Assembly (NCBI GenBank): GCA_020635915.1
Contig: JACJYU010000001.1
Location: 1,116,001 to 1,180,000, forward strand
Length of the DNA stretch: 64,000 bases
Reading direction: 5' to 3'
Source of the DNA: Flammeovirgaceae bacterium
GTDB lineage: Bacteria > Bacteroidota > Bacteroidia > Cytophagales > Cyclobacteriaceae
Each line of letters starts with the position of its first letter. Position 1 is the stretch's first letter. Shown in pieces: positions 40,053 through 50,038 of this stretch. The position numbers were made by a program, and so were the translations under genes. Under the pieces are notes generated by a model. The model worked only from the letters and a program-made list of their open reading frames with translations. It was not told the DNA's origin and made no database searches.

Positions 40053-41648
40053 ATGTTACGTCCCGCACCTGCGTTCCTTCTGCTGCTCATTGCCTGTCCT
40101 TTGTTTGCCCAAAACCTTTGTTCGGGAGGGAAGCTCAAACCGGAACAGGCCATTATGGACATCCGTCACTATACGGTGGCGCTAAACGTAGACCCCACAC
40201 AACAATCCATTGACGGGTATACGGAGATTGACCTCATCTTGTCGGAAAGCACCCCGGTGCTGCTTTTTGATTTCTGGCAAGGGCTGAAAGTGGGGCAAGT
40301 GTGGGTCAACGGAAGCAAAACAACCTTTCAGCATGGCGGGGACGACCTCCTCCGCATAACCGGGGAAAAACCTTTTGCCGCAGGAAAAATAAAAGCCAAA
40401 ATAGCTTACGGGGGAAAACCTGCCATTGCCGAAAACCCACCCTGGACCGGAGGTTTTCAATGGAGCAAAGACGAGGACGGCAATCCCTGGGTGGCAGTCA
40501 CCTGCCAATCGGAAGGGGCCAAAATCTATTTTCCCTGCAAAGACCACCCCAGCGATGAACCCAACGAGGGGGCCGACATGTTGATAACCGTGCCCCGTGG
40601 GCTGACCGCCACCGGCCCGGGCTTGCTGCAGAATGTGACGCACACCAAAAAGGCCTCCACATGGCATTGGAAAACAAATTATACAATCAGCAATTACTGC
40701 ATCGTGTTCAACATCGGCAGGTACACAAAAATAACCCGCCCATACACCACCATTGAAGGCAACAAGGTGCCAATGGAATTTTATGTGTTGGAAACCCACG
40801 CGGATGAAGGGCCCCATTTGCTGGAACGGCTGGAGCGCACCACACAGGTACTGGAAAAATATTTTGGCGAATACCCCTGGGCAAAGGAGCGGATAGGGGT
40901 AACGGAGACACCGCACCTGGGCATGGAACATCAAACCAATATCGCGTACGGCAACCAATTCAGGTATGCCAAAGTGGGTGGCGAGGATTTTGACTGGCTG
41001 CTCAACCACGAGTTTGGCCATGAATGGTGGGCCAATAAAGTGACCAATAAAGACTGGGCGCACATGTGGGTGCAAGAAGGCATTTGTAGCTTTGGCGATG
41101 CGCTGTACATACGTGAGTTGGAAGGGGAAGAAGCTTACCTCAAGCGCATGCGCAACACGGCCCGCAGCACGCAAAACATTAAGCCCGTGGTCCAGGGCGA
41201 GGCCGTGGACTCCGATGATGCTTATCATGGGGATATTTATGGCAAGGGGGCCTTCTTCATGCATACCTTGAGGTATGTGCTGGGGGACGAGGTGTTTTTC
41301 CCTGCCTTGAAAAAACTTGCCACCGACAAGAAATACACCTACGATAACTTTGTCACCACCGATGATGTTGAACAGTTGTTTAGCCAGGAATCAAAACAAA
41401 ACCTAAAGCCCTTGTTTGATTTTTACCTGCGCACCACCAAAAAGTTGGAGGTGAACGTAAAACAAGTAGGGGAAAACAAATATGAGGTAAAGCTGCTCAA
41501 CTATGCGGGCACCCTGCCGCTCGACATCCATCTGGACGGGGCATGGCAACGTAAAATGGTAAGCGAAAAGGCCATTGTGGTGGAAGGCAACGGCTGGCCT
41601 CAAATCGACCCCAAAGGATATTATTTAAAGCGGGTTATTTTGGAATAG
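40053..41648 (+). CDS. Secreted M1-family metallopeptidase
   Basis: A 531-residue exported zinc aminopeptidase with a signal peptide (MLRPAPAFLLLLIACPLFAQ). The zinc site is HEFGHEWW with the third ligand Glu in WVQEG, 18 residues on. The substrate-binding GxMEN motif appears as GMEHQTN. The N-terminal beta-sandwich and the catalytic domain are present. The long C-terminal helical domain of classical M1 enzymes is absent, which is common for short Bacteroidota members. It stands alone between ribH and the porin. Confidence 0.93.
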   Translation: MLRPAPAFLLLLIACPLFAQNLCSGGKLKPEQAIMDIRHYTVALNVDPTQQSIDGYTEIDLILSESTPVLLFDFWQGLKVGQVWVNGSKTTFQHGGDDLLRITGEKPFAAGKIKAKIAYGGKPAIAENPPWTGGFQWSKDEDGNPWVAVTCQSEGAKIYFPCKDHPSDEPNEGADMLITVPRGLTATGPGLLQNVTHTKKASTWHWKTNYTISNYCIVFNIGRYTKITRPYTTIEGNKVPMEFYVLETHADEGPHLLERLERTTQVLEKYFGEYPWAKERIGVTETPHLGMEHQTNIAYGNQFRYAKVGGEDFDWLLNHEFGHEWWANKVTNKDWAHMWVQEGICSFGDALYIRELEGEEAYLKRMRNTARSTQNIKPVVQGEAVDSDDAYHGDIYGKGAFFMHTLRYVLGDEVFFPALKKLATDKKYTYDNFVTTDDVEQLFSQESKQNLKPLFDFYLRTTKKLEVNVKQVGENKYEVKLLNYAGTLPLDIHLDGAWQRKMVSEKAIVVEGNGWPQIDPKGYYLKRVILE

Positions 41649-41690
41649 CGCCCAAAACCCACTGACCCCTATTATTCCTTCTTATAGGGA

Positions 41691-41720
41691 CTTGCCCTTG
41701 TGCCATAATTATTATTTTTG
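41691..41720 (+). promoter_or_regulatory. Promoter for the porin gene
   Basis: CTTG (41691-41694), an 18-base spacer, then TATTTTTG (41713-41720), an exact TAnnTTTG match about 40 bases before the ATG. Confidence 0.5.
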
Positions 41721-41760
41721 CCACAAATTATAACGTGTAGCCCAGGACAAACCGCTGAGC

Positions 41761-42933
41761 ATGCCCTTTCTAAAAAAGTCCCTTGCCCCTTTCCTGTTAG
41801 CGGCTTTATTTTCTTCCCTGAATGGCTTCGGGCAAGACCTCACCAAAAACAAATTTGGCAAGGGCATCCGGATAACCGCTGCGGATTCCTCATTCGCGAT
41901 GAAATTTGGCCTGCGGTTCCAAACCATCTACGATGGCCGGTTGAACACGGAAACCCAGGATTACAACGATCATTTTTTGATCAGGAGGTACCGGTTGAAA
42001 TTTGACGGGTGGGCCTATCACCCCAATATCGTTTACAAGCTGGAGCTGGGCATATCCAACCGGGACAATGGCGGGGGCAACATTCCCCAAACGGGGTTCA
42101 CCGCCAACCTGATATTGGATGCCGTGATCAAATGGGGGTTCAAACCGGGTTGGTCCCTTTGGGTAGGGCAAACAAAATTGCCAGGCAATATCGAACGGGT
42201 AATCAGTTCGCAGTCGCTACAGTTTGCCGATCGCAGCAATTTGAACGCAAGCTACAACATAGACCGTGATGTTGGCATCCAACTGCATTACAAGAAAAAC
42301 AAGGTCAGGTTTGTTTCTTCCGTGGCCATGGGCGAGGGCCGGAACATAGTGGTCAATAACCCTGGCGGCTACGACTACACTTTTCGGGGCGAGTACTTCC
42401 CTTTTGGGGAATTCACAGCGGGCGGTGATTACTTCAGCACGGACCTGGCCAGGGAGCCCAAACCTAAATTATTGCTAGGGTTTACCTACGATTACAACGA
42501 CAGGGCCACGCGCGAAAGGGGCCAGCTCGGTGATTTTCTATCTGCCCAGCGCGACCTGGAGACCGTGTTCCTGGATGCCCACTTCAAGTACAGGGGGTTT
42601 TCTTCCCTTTTGGAGTATGCCCATAAGGCATCCCCTGATGGGGCTGTGGTCCTGGTGGGCAATGGCAATCCCCCGGAAGCGTTTTTTACTGGCACCGGTT
42701 TCAATTGGCAGGCCGGGTACCTGTTTAAAAACAATGTGGAGATAGCCGGGCGCTATACCCATGTGGCCCCGGAAGAAGCCACGCAAAGAAGCAAGGCCAC
42801 CCACTATACCCTGGGCGTGAACAAGTATATTGTAGGCCACAACCTAAAGGTCCAGGGAGATGTGTCCCTGATCAGGGAGCGGTTGCAGGATGACATGTTG
42901 ATGGCGAGGATATCCGTGGAATTGGCATTCTGA
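41761..42933 (+). CDS. Phosphate-selective porin O/P family outer-membrane protein
   Basis: A 390-residue beta-barrel porin. After the signal peptide (to about FGQ at residue 24) come alternating strands. Family signposts are FGLRFQTIYDGRLNTE, FLIRRYRLKFDGWAYHPNIVYKLELGISNRD, VGQTKLPGNIERVISSQSLQFADRS and a closing strand ending in LAF. OprO/OprP-like porins take up phosphate or pyrophosphate, but many Bacteroidota members have unknown specificity. No Pst or Pho gene is nearby to support phosphate. Confidence 0.88.
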   Translation: MPFLKKSLAPFLLAALFSSLNGFGQDLTKNKFGKGIRITAADSSFAMKFGLRFQTIYDGRLNTETQDYNDHFLIRRYRLKFDGWAYHPNIVYKLELGISNRDNGGGNIPQTGFTANLILDAVIKWGFKPGWSLWVGQTKLPGNIERVISSQSLQFADRSNLNASYNIDRDVGIQLHYKKNKVRFVSSVAMGEGRNIVVNNPGGYDYTFRGEYFPFGEFTAGGDYFSTDLAREPKPKLLLGFTYDYNDRATRERGQLGDFLSAQRDLETVFLDAHFKYRGFSSLLEYAHKASPDGAVVLVGNGNPPEAFFTGTGFNWQAGYLFKNNVEIAGRYTHVAPEEATQRSKATHYTLGVNKYIVGHNLKVQGDVSLIRERLQDDMLMARISVELAF

Positions 42934-43060
42934 CCTGAACTTTTATATCCCGCAACCAGCGGTAGATATTCAAATTGCACCGGCTGTCGCCAAACCCTTG
43001 GCCCATTATGCCGTAAAACCATTTCAACCCGCATTGGGATGCCGGTCCAAACCAAACCAA

Positions 43061-43849
43061 ATGAACAGGTTCTTTAGGTTTTTTTCTTTGAACATTTGGG
43101 GAAACCTTCCATCGGCATGGCAGCGCCTGTTATCGAAATTTTACGCCCAACTATACACCAAAAGTTACAGCCGGCACCTCATTGGGCCATACTGCCGCCT
43201 CCACTATACCGACCCCGCCTATTTGTCCCAGTTCAAACCTGCCAGCGGAAACAGTACTTACCAAAACTTTCAGGATTTTTTCACCCGTGTTTACAAGGCA
43301 CCTCCACAAATTTTGAGCGATGCCGCGTGGCCATGCGAAGGGTTGTTGTGCGAATATGGGAAGGTAGGCGAAACCCAACTCGTGCACGTAAAAGGCCAGA
43401 AACGCCACCTGCGCAACATCTTTGGCAAGTTGGGCCCAAGCATCCCAGACCATTACTATTTTTCCAATGTTTTTCTTCACAACAACAATTACCACCGCAT
43501 TCACAGTCCGGTTGCAGGCACCATTGAACAGATGGAACGCGTGCCGGGCGACCTGGTGGTGCTGAGGCCGTGGATTTATAAAAAAGACCCCTCACTGCCG
43601 GCACTGCGCAACGAGCGTGTAAACATTTCCATCCGGTCAAAAAAGGGGGACCGATGGTTCTTGTCCATTGTAGGGGGGCCGGCAGTAGGCACCATCGTCA
43701 TTGCCAACAACCTCGCCACGGGGTCGCTGCTCCATATAGGACAGGAGTTGGCCGTGTTCCTGCTGGGGTCTACCTGCTGCATCGCCTCCCCCCTGCCGGC
43801 TACCAACAGTGCCCTTGGCTGCCAGGTGGCCGTGGGAAAGCCCCTGTGA
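43061..43849 (+). CDS. Phosphatidylserine decarboxylase homologue with Glu at the catalytic Asp position
   Basis: A 262-residue PSD-family protein from the ATG at 43061; an upstream start at 42998 would add 21 unlikely residues. It has the FQDFFTR segment, HRIHSP (H145/H148) and the self-cleaving LGST motif with S237, where the pyruvoyl group forms. In Escherichia coli the cleavage triad is Asp90-His147-Ser254, with Asp90 in PADG. Here the same site reads PCEG, with Glu93. The enzyme would make phosphatidylethanolamine. Either Glu still supports processing or this is a divergent homologue. It stands alone, 90 bases before the next gene. Confidence 0.82.
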   Translation: MNRFFRFFSLNIWGNLPSAWQRLLSKFYAQLYTKSYSRHLIGPYCRLHYTDPAYLSQFKPASGNSTYQNFQDFFTRVYKAPPQILSDAAWPCEGLLCEYGKVGETQLVHVKGQKRHLRNIFGKLGPSIPDHYYFSNVFLHNNNYHRIHSPVAGTIEQMERVPGDLVVLRPWIYKKDPSLPALRNERVNISIRSKKGDRWFLSIVGGPAVGTIVIANNLATGSLLHIGQELAVFLLGSTCCIASPLPATNSALGCQVAVGKPL

Positions 43850-43940
43850 CCCACCTGTGTAAATTGGCCGCCATTTGTTTGTTCACCCCGTGGTTATTCC
43901 CTTATTATTTACGAATTTGAATTTCCTAAAACCATGGCCC

Positions 43941-45512
43941 ATGAGACGAATAGCCTTTCTTTTGAACTTGTTTGCCTGTGCACTGCTTTTCGGCTGCCAG
44001 CAGGAATATGACCTCATCATTAAAAACGGAATGGTCTATGATGGGTCGGGCAACGCCCCGGTTCAAGCAGACGTTGCCGTAAACAAAGACAGGATTGTTA
44101 AAACAGGGAACCTCTCCCATGCCAAGGCCAAGCGGGAAATTGACGCCACCGGCCTTGCCGTTTCGCCCGGTTTTATCGATATGCACGCCCACCTGGACCC
44201 ATTGCTCAGGCTTCCCTCGGCAGAGAGTGCCATACGCCAGGGGGTGACTACCTCTTTGGGCGGGCCGGACGGATCTTCGCCCTGGCCACTGGGTGCCTAC
44301 CTCGATGAGGCGGACAGCATTGGCATGACCATGAACGTTGCCTTTCTCATCGGGCACAATACCATCAGAAAAAATGTGATGGGGCTGGAAGACAGGGCGC
44401 CAACGGACAAAGAACTCACCGAAATGGAGGACCAGGTAGGGCAGGGCATGAAGGATGGGGCGTTCGGTTTGTCCACAGGCCTTAAATATATCCCCGGGGC
44501 ATTTTCCAATGTGGATGAAGTGATTGCCCTGGCCAAGGTGGCATCGAAGTACGGGGGCATTTACACCTCCCACCTCCGGGAAGAAGGCATAGGATTGTTG
44601 GAGGCCGTACATGAGGCCATCCAGATAGGCAGGGAGGCAAACATCCCCATTGTGCTTACCCACCACAAGGCCATCGGCACTAAAATGTGGGGCGCCAGCG
44701 TAAAGACCCTGGCGATGGTGGACAGCGCCAGGAAAATAGGGATTGATGTTATGATGGACCAATACCCTTACAATGCCAGCTATACCGGCATTGGGGTGCT
44801 CATCCCATCCTGGTCAAGGGCGGGGGGCAATGATGAATTTAAAAAAAGGCTGAAAAACCCTATTTTGAGGGACAGCATTAAAAGGGGCATAGTAAACAAT
44901 ATTTTGTACGACCGTGGCGGGGCGGATTTGAACCGGGTCCAATTTGCGTTGGTGAATTGGAAAAAAGACCTGGAGGGAAGGACATTGCGCGATTGGCTCG
45001 TGGAAAGGAAAATGGAGCCCACCGTGGAGAACGGTGCGGAGTTGGTCATAGAGGCCCAGCTCAAGGGCGGGGCCAATTGCGTGTACTTTGCCATGGACGA
45101 TGCTGACGTGGAACGTATTATGAAGCACCCTCAAACCATGATCGGATCGGACGGAAGGCTGGTGGCACCCGGTGACGGGCACCCGCACCCCCGCTGGTAT
45201 GGGACCTTCCCCCGGGTACTGGGGGTTTATGTTCGCGAAAAGGGGGTCTTGACTTTGGAAAATGCCATTCATAAAATGACGATGATGTCGGCCGACCGGC
45301 TCGGCCTTAAAGACAGGGGAAGGATCGAAGAAAATACTTTTGCCGATTTGGTGGTGTTCAATCCGAAAACCGTAAAAGACAAGTCCACATTTCAGGACCC
45401 CCACCAATACCCGGAAGGAATCGATTACGTGATCGTAAACGGAAAGCTGGCGGTGGATGGCGGCCAGTTTATTGATGCGAGGTCGGGCATGGTGTTAAGG
45501 AAAGGCCAATAG
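43941..45512 (+). CDS. D-aminoacylase / N-acyl-D-amino-acid deacylase-like lipoprotein
   Basis: A 523-residue amidohydrolase-superfamily protein with a lipoprotein signal (lipobox LFGC). The metal site begins with MHAHLDP (HxH). LTHHKAIG and the terminal block GSDGRLVAPGDGHPHPRWYGTFPRVLG are diagnostic of D-aminoacylases. The N-terminal DLIIKNGMVYDGSGN is the usual beta-sandwich start. It would release D-amino acids or N-acyl groups at the envelope. Related Bacteroidota proteins are often annotated only as amidohydrolase. The start at 43941 gives the clean signal peptide. Confidence 0.9.
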   Translation: MRRIAFLLNLFACALLFGCQQEYDLIIKNGMVYDGSGNAPVQADVAVNKDRIVKTGNLSHAKAKREIDATGLAVSPGFIDMHAHLDPLLRLPSAESAIRQGVTTSLGGPDGSSPWPLGAYLDEADSIGMTMNVAFLIGHNTIRKNVMGLEDRAPTDKELTEMEDQVGQGMKDGAFGLSTGLKYIPGAFSNVDEVIALAKVASKYGGIYTSHLREEGIGLLEAVHEAIQIGREANIPIVLTHHKAIGTKMWGASVKTLAMVDSARKIGIDVMMDQYPYNASYTGIGVLIPSWSRAGGNDEFKKRLKNPILRDSIKRGIVNNILYDRGGADLNRVQFALVNWKKDLEGRTLRDWLVERKMEPTVENGAELVIEAQLKGGANCVYFAMDDADVERIMKHPQTMIGSDGRLVAPGDGHPHPRWYGTFPRVLGVYVREKGVLTLENAIHKMTMMSADRLGLKDRGRIEENTFADLVVFNPKTVKDKSTFQDPHQYPEGIDYVIVNGKLAVDGGQFIDARSGMVLRKGQ

Positions 45513-45743
45513 CCCAAGGGGCAACGCTGTCCATACGTCCATTATAGGGAATTTCCATGTTGGGCCAGGGCCGGGCGCAATCCACGTGACCGATGGGCCC
45601 ACCTATTGGCCTTGATAGAAAAAAAGAATGTCAAAATGGCCGGATAGGTACTTTTCCGCTTCATAATCCAGACATAATTTCCTGGTTTGGCCCGCTTTTA
45701 TCGATGGATTGTTATTTGATGAGGGGTTCATAAAAACGCAACC

Positions 45744-48359
45744 ATGAACTTCGATAAATTCACTATAAAGTCACAAGAGGCCTTGCAGAAGTCTGCGGGG
45801 ATCGCCATGGCCCATCAACACCAGGCCATAGAACCAGCGCACCTGCTGAAGGCGATATTGGAAACGGACGAAAACGTATCCAGTTATTTATTAAAGAAAC
45901 TCAACATTGGCTCCAGCACCCTCCACTCCAAATTGGACGAGGTTATGGGGACTTTCCCCAAGGTAACGGGCCAGCAAGCCCACCTTTCTTCCGCCTCCAA
46001 CCAGGTTTTGCAAAATGCCGAAAAAGAATTGCGCGAACTGCAAGACGAGTACATTTCGGTAGAGCACCTGCTGCTTGCCCTCTTAGATACCAAAGACAAG
46101 GTGTCGTCCCTCATGAAGGATGTGGGCTTCGGGCGTTCCGCCCTGCTTAAGGCCATCAAAGAATTGCGGGGGGGCAACAAAGTAACCGATCAAAACGCGG
46201 AAGCCAAATACAAATCGCTGGAACGCTATTCAAAAAACCTTAACGACCTGGCCAAAAAAGGCAAGATAGACCCCGTAATAGGGCGGGACGAAGAAATCAG
46301 GAGGGTGCTTCAAATCCTTTCGAGGCGTACCAAAAACAACCCCATCCTGCTGGGCGAGCCCGGTGTGGGAAAGACCGCCATTGTAGAAGGCATGGCCCAA
46401 CGCATCGTCAATGGGGACGTGCCCGAAAACCTTAAGGACAAAATACTGGTATCGCTCGATATGGGATTGTTGGTGGCCGGTGCCAAGTACAAAGGGGAGT
46501 TTGAAGAGCGGTTAAAAGCCGTTATCAAGGAGGTGGTAGATTCCGAGGGCCGGATCATCCTGTTTATTGACGAAATCCATACCCTGGTGGGCGCGGGCGG
46601 AGGTGGCGAAGGGGCCATGGATGCCGCCAACCTGTTGAAGCCTGCCCTTGCCCGTGGCGAGCTGCATGCCATTGGCGCCACCACGCTGAAAGAATACCAA
46701 AAGTATATTGAAAAGGACAAAGCATTGGAGCGAAGGTTCCAGGCGGTGATCGTGGACGAACCATCCGTGGAGGATTCCGTCTCCATTCTCAGGGGCATCA
46801 AAGACAAGTACGAACTGCACCATGGGGTAAGGATAAAGGACGATGCCGTTATCTCGGCAGTGGAATTGTCCCACCGGTATATTTCAGACCGTTTCCTACC
46901 GGACAAAGCCATTGACCTGATGGACGAGGCGGCCGCCAAACTACGGCTGGAGATGGATTCGATGCCGGTGGAGCTCGATGAGTTGAACCGCAAAATCATG
47001 CAGTTGGAAATTGAGCGGGAGGCCATCCGTAGGGAAAAGGACAAGGAAAAAGAAAGTGTACTGAACAAAGTGATTGCCGAATTGTCGGAATCGCGCAATA
47101 CATTGAAGGCGCGTTGGGAAAACGAAAAAGAAGTGGTGCACGGCATCCAGCGCGAAAAAGAAAACATAGACAAGCTCAAGTTTGAAGCCGAGAAGGCAGA
47201 GAAGGCCGGTGACTATGGCACCGTTGCGGAAATCCGGTATGGCAAGATCACGGAAGCGGAGCAGCGCCTGCAGTCCCTTCAGGAAAAGATGAAGGGACTG
47301 CAAGGGGAGCACTCCCTGTTAAAAGAAGAAGTGGACAGTGAAGACATCGCTGAGGTAGTGGCCAAGTGGACGGGCATACCTGTTTCCAAAATGCTTCAAA
47401 GTGAGAGGGAAAAACTGCTTACGCTGGAAGAAGAGCTTGGCAAAAGGGTGGCAGGGCAGGAAGAGGCCATTCACGCCCTCAGCGATGCGGTAAGGCGTAG
47501 CCGGGCTGGCTTGCAGGACCCCAAGCGCCCGATAGGGTCTTTCATTTTTATGGGGACCACTGGTGTGGGCAAAACGGAACTTTCGAAGGCATTGGCCGGG
47601 TACCTGTTCAATGACGAGAATGCCATGGTGCGTATTGATATGAGCGAATACCAGGAAAGGCATTCAGTAAGCCGGCTCATCGGTGCCCCTCCCGGGTATG
47701 TGGGCTATGACGAGGGCGGCCAATTAACGGAAGCGGTGAGGAGGAAACCTTACTCCGTCATCCTGCTGGACGAAATTGAAAAAGCCCATCCCGATGTCTT
47801 CAATATTTTGCTCCAGGTCCTGGACGAGGGGAGGCTCACCGACAACAAAGGCCGCGTGGCCAACTTTAAGAACACCATCATCATCATGACCACCAATATC
47901 GGTTCGCACATCATACAAGAGCAGTTTGGCGGGATCACCGAGGAGAATTATTTCGAGGTGATGGAGGGCACCAAAGAAAAGGTGGTGGACCTGCTGAAAA
48001 AATCGGTAAGGCCGGAGTTTATCAACCGGATCGATGACATCATCATGTTCCGTCCGTTAAGCCGGACCGACATCAGGAAGATCGTGGGCATCCAATTTGA
48101 GATAGTGTGCAAACGGTTGGAGGAGGCCGGGATCAAAATAGATATTTCAGAGGCGGCCATGGACCGGCTTGCCAAAATCGGGTTCGATCCCCAATATGGC
48201 GCACGGCCCTTGAAGCGGGTCATGCAACGGGAAATCCTCAATGAGTTGTCCAGGCAAATCCTGGCAGGGAATATCCACAAAGACTCGGTCATTTATATCG
48301 ACATGAAGAACGATGTGGAGTTTGAATTCCAAAACCTGGAACCGGTGGAGGAGGTGTAG
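45744..48359 (+). CDS. clpB: ATP-dependent disaggregase ClpB
   Basis: An 871-residue Hsp100. The N-domain (about 1-145) is followed by AAA-1 with Walker [14 protein letters not shown] and Walker [16 protein letters not shown]. The coiled-coil middle domain (about 405-525) contains [20 protein letters not shown]-2 has [15 protein letters not shown] and [13 protein letters not shown]. The middle domain separates it from ClpA/ClpC. It works with DnaK to rescue aggregated protein. A 231-base upstream gap holds no clear promoter that I can see. Confidence 0.97.
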   Translation: MNFDKFTIKSQEALQKSAGIAMAHQHQAIEPAHLLKAILETDENVSSYLLKKLNIGSSTLHSKLDEVMGTFPKVTGQQAHLSSASNQVLQNAEKELRELQDEYISVEHLLLALLDTKDKVSSLMKDVGFGRSALLKAIKELRGGNKVTDQNAEAKYKSLERYSKNLNDLAKKGKIDPVIGRDEEIRRVLQILSRRTKNNPILLGEPGVGKTAIVEGMAQRIVNGDVPENLKDKILVSLDMGLLVAGAKYKGEFEERLKAVIKEVVDSEGRIILFIDEIHTLVGAGGGGEGAMDAANLLKPALARGELHAIGATTLKEYQKYIEKDKALERRFQAVIVDEPSVEDSVSILRGIKDKYELHHGVRIKDDAVISAVELSHRYISDRFLPDKAIDLMDEAAAKLRLEMDSMPVELDELNRKIMQLEIEREAIRREKDKEKESVLNKVIAELSESRNTLKARWENEKEVVHGIQREKENIDKLKFEAEKAEKAGDYGTVAEIRYGKITEAEQRLQSLQEKMKGLQGEHSLLKEEVDSEDIAEVVAKWTGIPVSKMLQSEREKLLTLEEELGKRVAGQEEAIHALSDAVRRSRAGLQDPKRPIGSFIFMGTTGVGKTELSKALAGYLFNDENAMVRIDMSEYQERHSVSRLIGAPPGYVGYDEGGQLTEAVRRKPYSVILLDEIEKAHPDVFNILLQVLDEGRLTDNKGRVANFKNTIIIMTTNIGSHIIQEQFGGITEENYFEVMEGTKEKVVDLLKKSVRPEFINRIDDIIMFRPLSRTDIRKIVGIQFEIVCKRLEEAGIKIDISEAAMDRLAKIGFDPQYGARPLKRVMQREILNELSRQILAGNIHKDSVIYIDMKNDVEFEFQNLEPVEEV

Positions 48360-48377
48360 CTTCGCTTTTCACTGAGA

Positions 48378-48431
48378 CTGTCCCTAACACCGGCCACTCC
48401 CCTTCCAATGAAAGGCCGTTGGTTGGGACAG
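48378..48431. terminator. Long imperfect hairpin between clpB and the channel gene
   Basis: An 18-base arm (48378-48395) pairs with 48414-48431 (GGGACAG end) with about four mismatches and an 18-base loop. The plus side is followed by CCCTGTTTTCC. It lies between two convergent genes and could end both. Confidence 0.45.
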
Positions 48432-48444
48432 CCCTGTTTTCCGG

Positions 48445-49500
48445 CTAAAGCCCCTCTTCAATATGGAACAGGTGCTTTAGCCGTTGATGCCCTTTGCGGT
48501 CCATCAGCAAAACCAGGTAATCGCCTTTTTCAATCTTTACCGGTCCCTCCGGGTTTTTGAGCATTTGGCGCTTTCCGTCCACTACCTTCACCAAACCGAT
48601 CAAAACCACATTGCTCTCTTTCTTCAAATCAAAAAAAGCCTTGTCGTAAAACATGCCCGTCAGGGGGTTGCCCTCCTTCACCTGGACCTGCTTCATGTCA
48701 TAATCATCGTCAGAATGGGCAAAGGCAATGATCTCTTCGCTGAACAGGGCCACGTCCGGCTCATAAATGTAGCTGGCCAGCAGCTTGGACGAGATTTCGT
48801 TTTTGGAAATGGCATAGGTCACGCCAGCATGGTAAAACGTGTTCTTCAGGTTTCCGTTGTCAAGCGTTACCACGTAGTTGAGTCCGGGAAAATGTTTTTT
48901 TATGTTGATGATGTACACCAGCTTCTCGGTATCGTCCTGTAGGTTGATAAACACAATGGAGGCCTTCCGGATGTTTGACTTCTCCATAAGTTCAAAATTG
49001 TTGAAGTCCGAATACAGTACGTAAGCCTCATCGGTGGAATAATATTCCCTGATGATCTCAATATCGCGTTTGTCCTTGGTGATAATTGCCACCTTCTTGC
49101 CCGCGGCATTCAGGTGGCCTATCACCGACTGGCTAAAGTCATTCCAGCCGATAATGACCACATGGCCTTCAAAAGTTGTTCCGTTTAGTCCCATAGCCTT
49201 ATTTTCTTTAACTGTCCTCATTACGTTGGTAACCTGGCCGATAACATATCCATAAATGCCCAAACTGGACAACAGGAACACGAACCCCAGCATCCGGCCA
49301 CCGTAGGTGACCGGGACCAGGTCCCCGTAGCCCACGGTGGTGAGCGTGGCAATGGCATACCACACCCCGTCCTGTACCGACACTATCCGGGCGTTGGGCG
49401 CCCCAGACTCCAGCTCCAGCATCAGGAACACAAGAAAGGCATACACCGAAAACAAGGCAGTAATGGTAATGATGGTTTTCCTGTAAATCGTCTGTTTCAT
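48445..49500 (-). CDS. Potassium channel with a cytoplasmic RCK domain (MthK-like)
   Basis: A 351-residue channel subunit. Two membrane helices flank a P-loop with the selectivity filter TVGYGD (residues 55-60). From about 112 comes an RCK (TrkA-N) domain and from about 265 a TrkA-C/RCK-C domain. The first RCK strand reads VVIIGWNDFSQSVI, not GxGxxG. The GW variant resembles calcium-gated MthK and not NAD-binding KtrA. It is convergent with clpB and divergent from the BlaI gene. Confidence 0.88.
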   Translation of the reverse strand: MKQTIYRKTIITITALFSVYAFLVFLMLELESGAPNARIVSVQDGVWYAIATLTTVGYGDLVPVTYGGRMLGFVFLLSSLGIYGYVIGQVTNVMRTVKENKAMGLNGTTFEGHVVIIGWNDFSQSVIGHLNAAGKKVAIITKDKRDIEIIREYYSTDEAYVLYSDFNNFELMEKSNIRKASIVFINLQDDTEKLVYIINIKKHFPGLNYVVTLDNGNLKNTFYHAGVTYAISKNEISSKLLASYIYEPDVALFSEEIIAFAHSDDDYDMKQVQVKEGNPLTGMFYDKAFFDLKKESNVVLIGLVKVVDGKRQMLKNPEGPVKIEKGDYLVLLMDRKGHQRLKHLFHIEEGL

Positions 49501-49567
49501 GGAAAAAATGCAGGCTTAAGTACGATAAAAGAAAATTGAAATAAAAATCGGGCCATGGCCAAACCAC

Positions 49568-49583
49568 ATACGAAATAATTCGT
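49568..49583. promoter_or_regulatory. BlaI-type operator 1
   Basis: TACGAAATAATTCGTA, a near-perfect 16-base palindrome. An identical copy lies 59 bases downstream. Confidence 0.8.
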
Positions 49584-49626
49584 ACAAATATCTTGGAACA
49601 TGCCAAACCGCATGCTATCATTGTAA

Positions 49627-49642
49627 TACGAAATAATTCGTA
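49627..49642. promoter_or_regulatory. BlaI-type operator 2, overlapping the start region
   Basis: A second exact copy of TACGAAATAATTCGTA, ending 3 bases before the ATG of the repressor gene. A TATCATTTG element just upstream (49615-49623) and CTTGG near 49591 could form the promoter between the operators, so repressor binding would block it. Confidence 0.82.
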
Positions 49643-49645
49643 GTA

Positions 49646-50038
49646 ATGGACACCAAAAAAACAACCGTTAAGCCCACCGAAAAGGAACTCGAGATACTGC
49701 ACATATTGTGGCAAAATGGCCCATGCAGCGTGAAAGAGGTGCACCAACTTATGGGGGGCAATGTAAAAAACGGCTACACCACCATCCTCAAGTTTTTGCA
49801 GATCATGTTTGAAAAAAACATTGTCTCGCGGCAGAAAAGCGGCAAGCTGCATGTGTACAAAGCCGTTGCCACCAAAGAAAACACAAAACAGCAAATGGTG
49901 GAAAAGATCATAGATACCGTATTTGAGGGATCGGCCACACAATTGGTGATGAGTGCTTTGGGCAACACCCGGTCTTCGAAAGAAGAATTGAAGGCCATTA
50001 GGAAATACCTTGATGAATTGGAGGGGGGTAAACCATGA
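49646..50038 (+). CDS. BlaI/MecI/CopY-family transcriptional repressor
   Basis: A 130-residue winged-helix repressor. The core is TEKELEILHILWQNGPCSVKEVHQLM, the recognition helix region KNGYTTILKFLQIMFEKNIVSR, and a C-terminal dimerisation part (FEGSATQLVMSALGNTRSSKEELKAIRKYL). Proteins of this family are usually cleaved by the M56 peptidase encoded next to them. Two identical palindromes lie upstream, so it probably represses its own operon. Its stop overlaps the M56 start by 4 bases (ATGA). Confidence 0.94.
   Translation: MDTKKTTVKPTEKELEILHILWQNGPCSVKEVHQLMGGNVKNGYTTILKFLQIMFEKNIVSRQKSGKLHVYKAVATKENTKQQMVEKIIDTVFEGSATQLVMSALGNTRSSKEELKAIRKYLDELEGGKP

Noticed and set aside
40182..41264. 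Long open frame (360 codons) on the minus strand across the M1 peptidase
   Set aside because: It is fully antisense to a gene with an intact zinc site and signal peptide and shows no family features.
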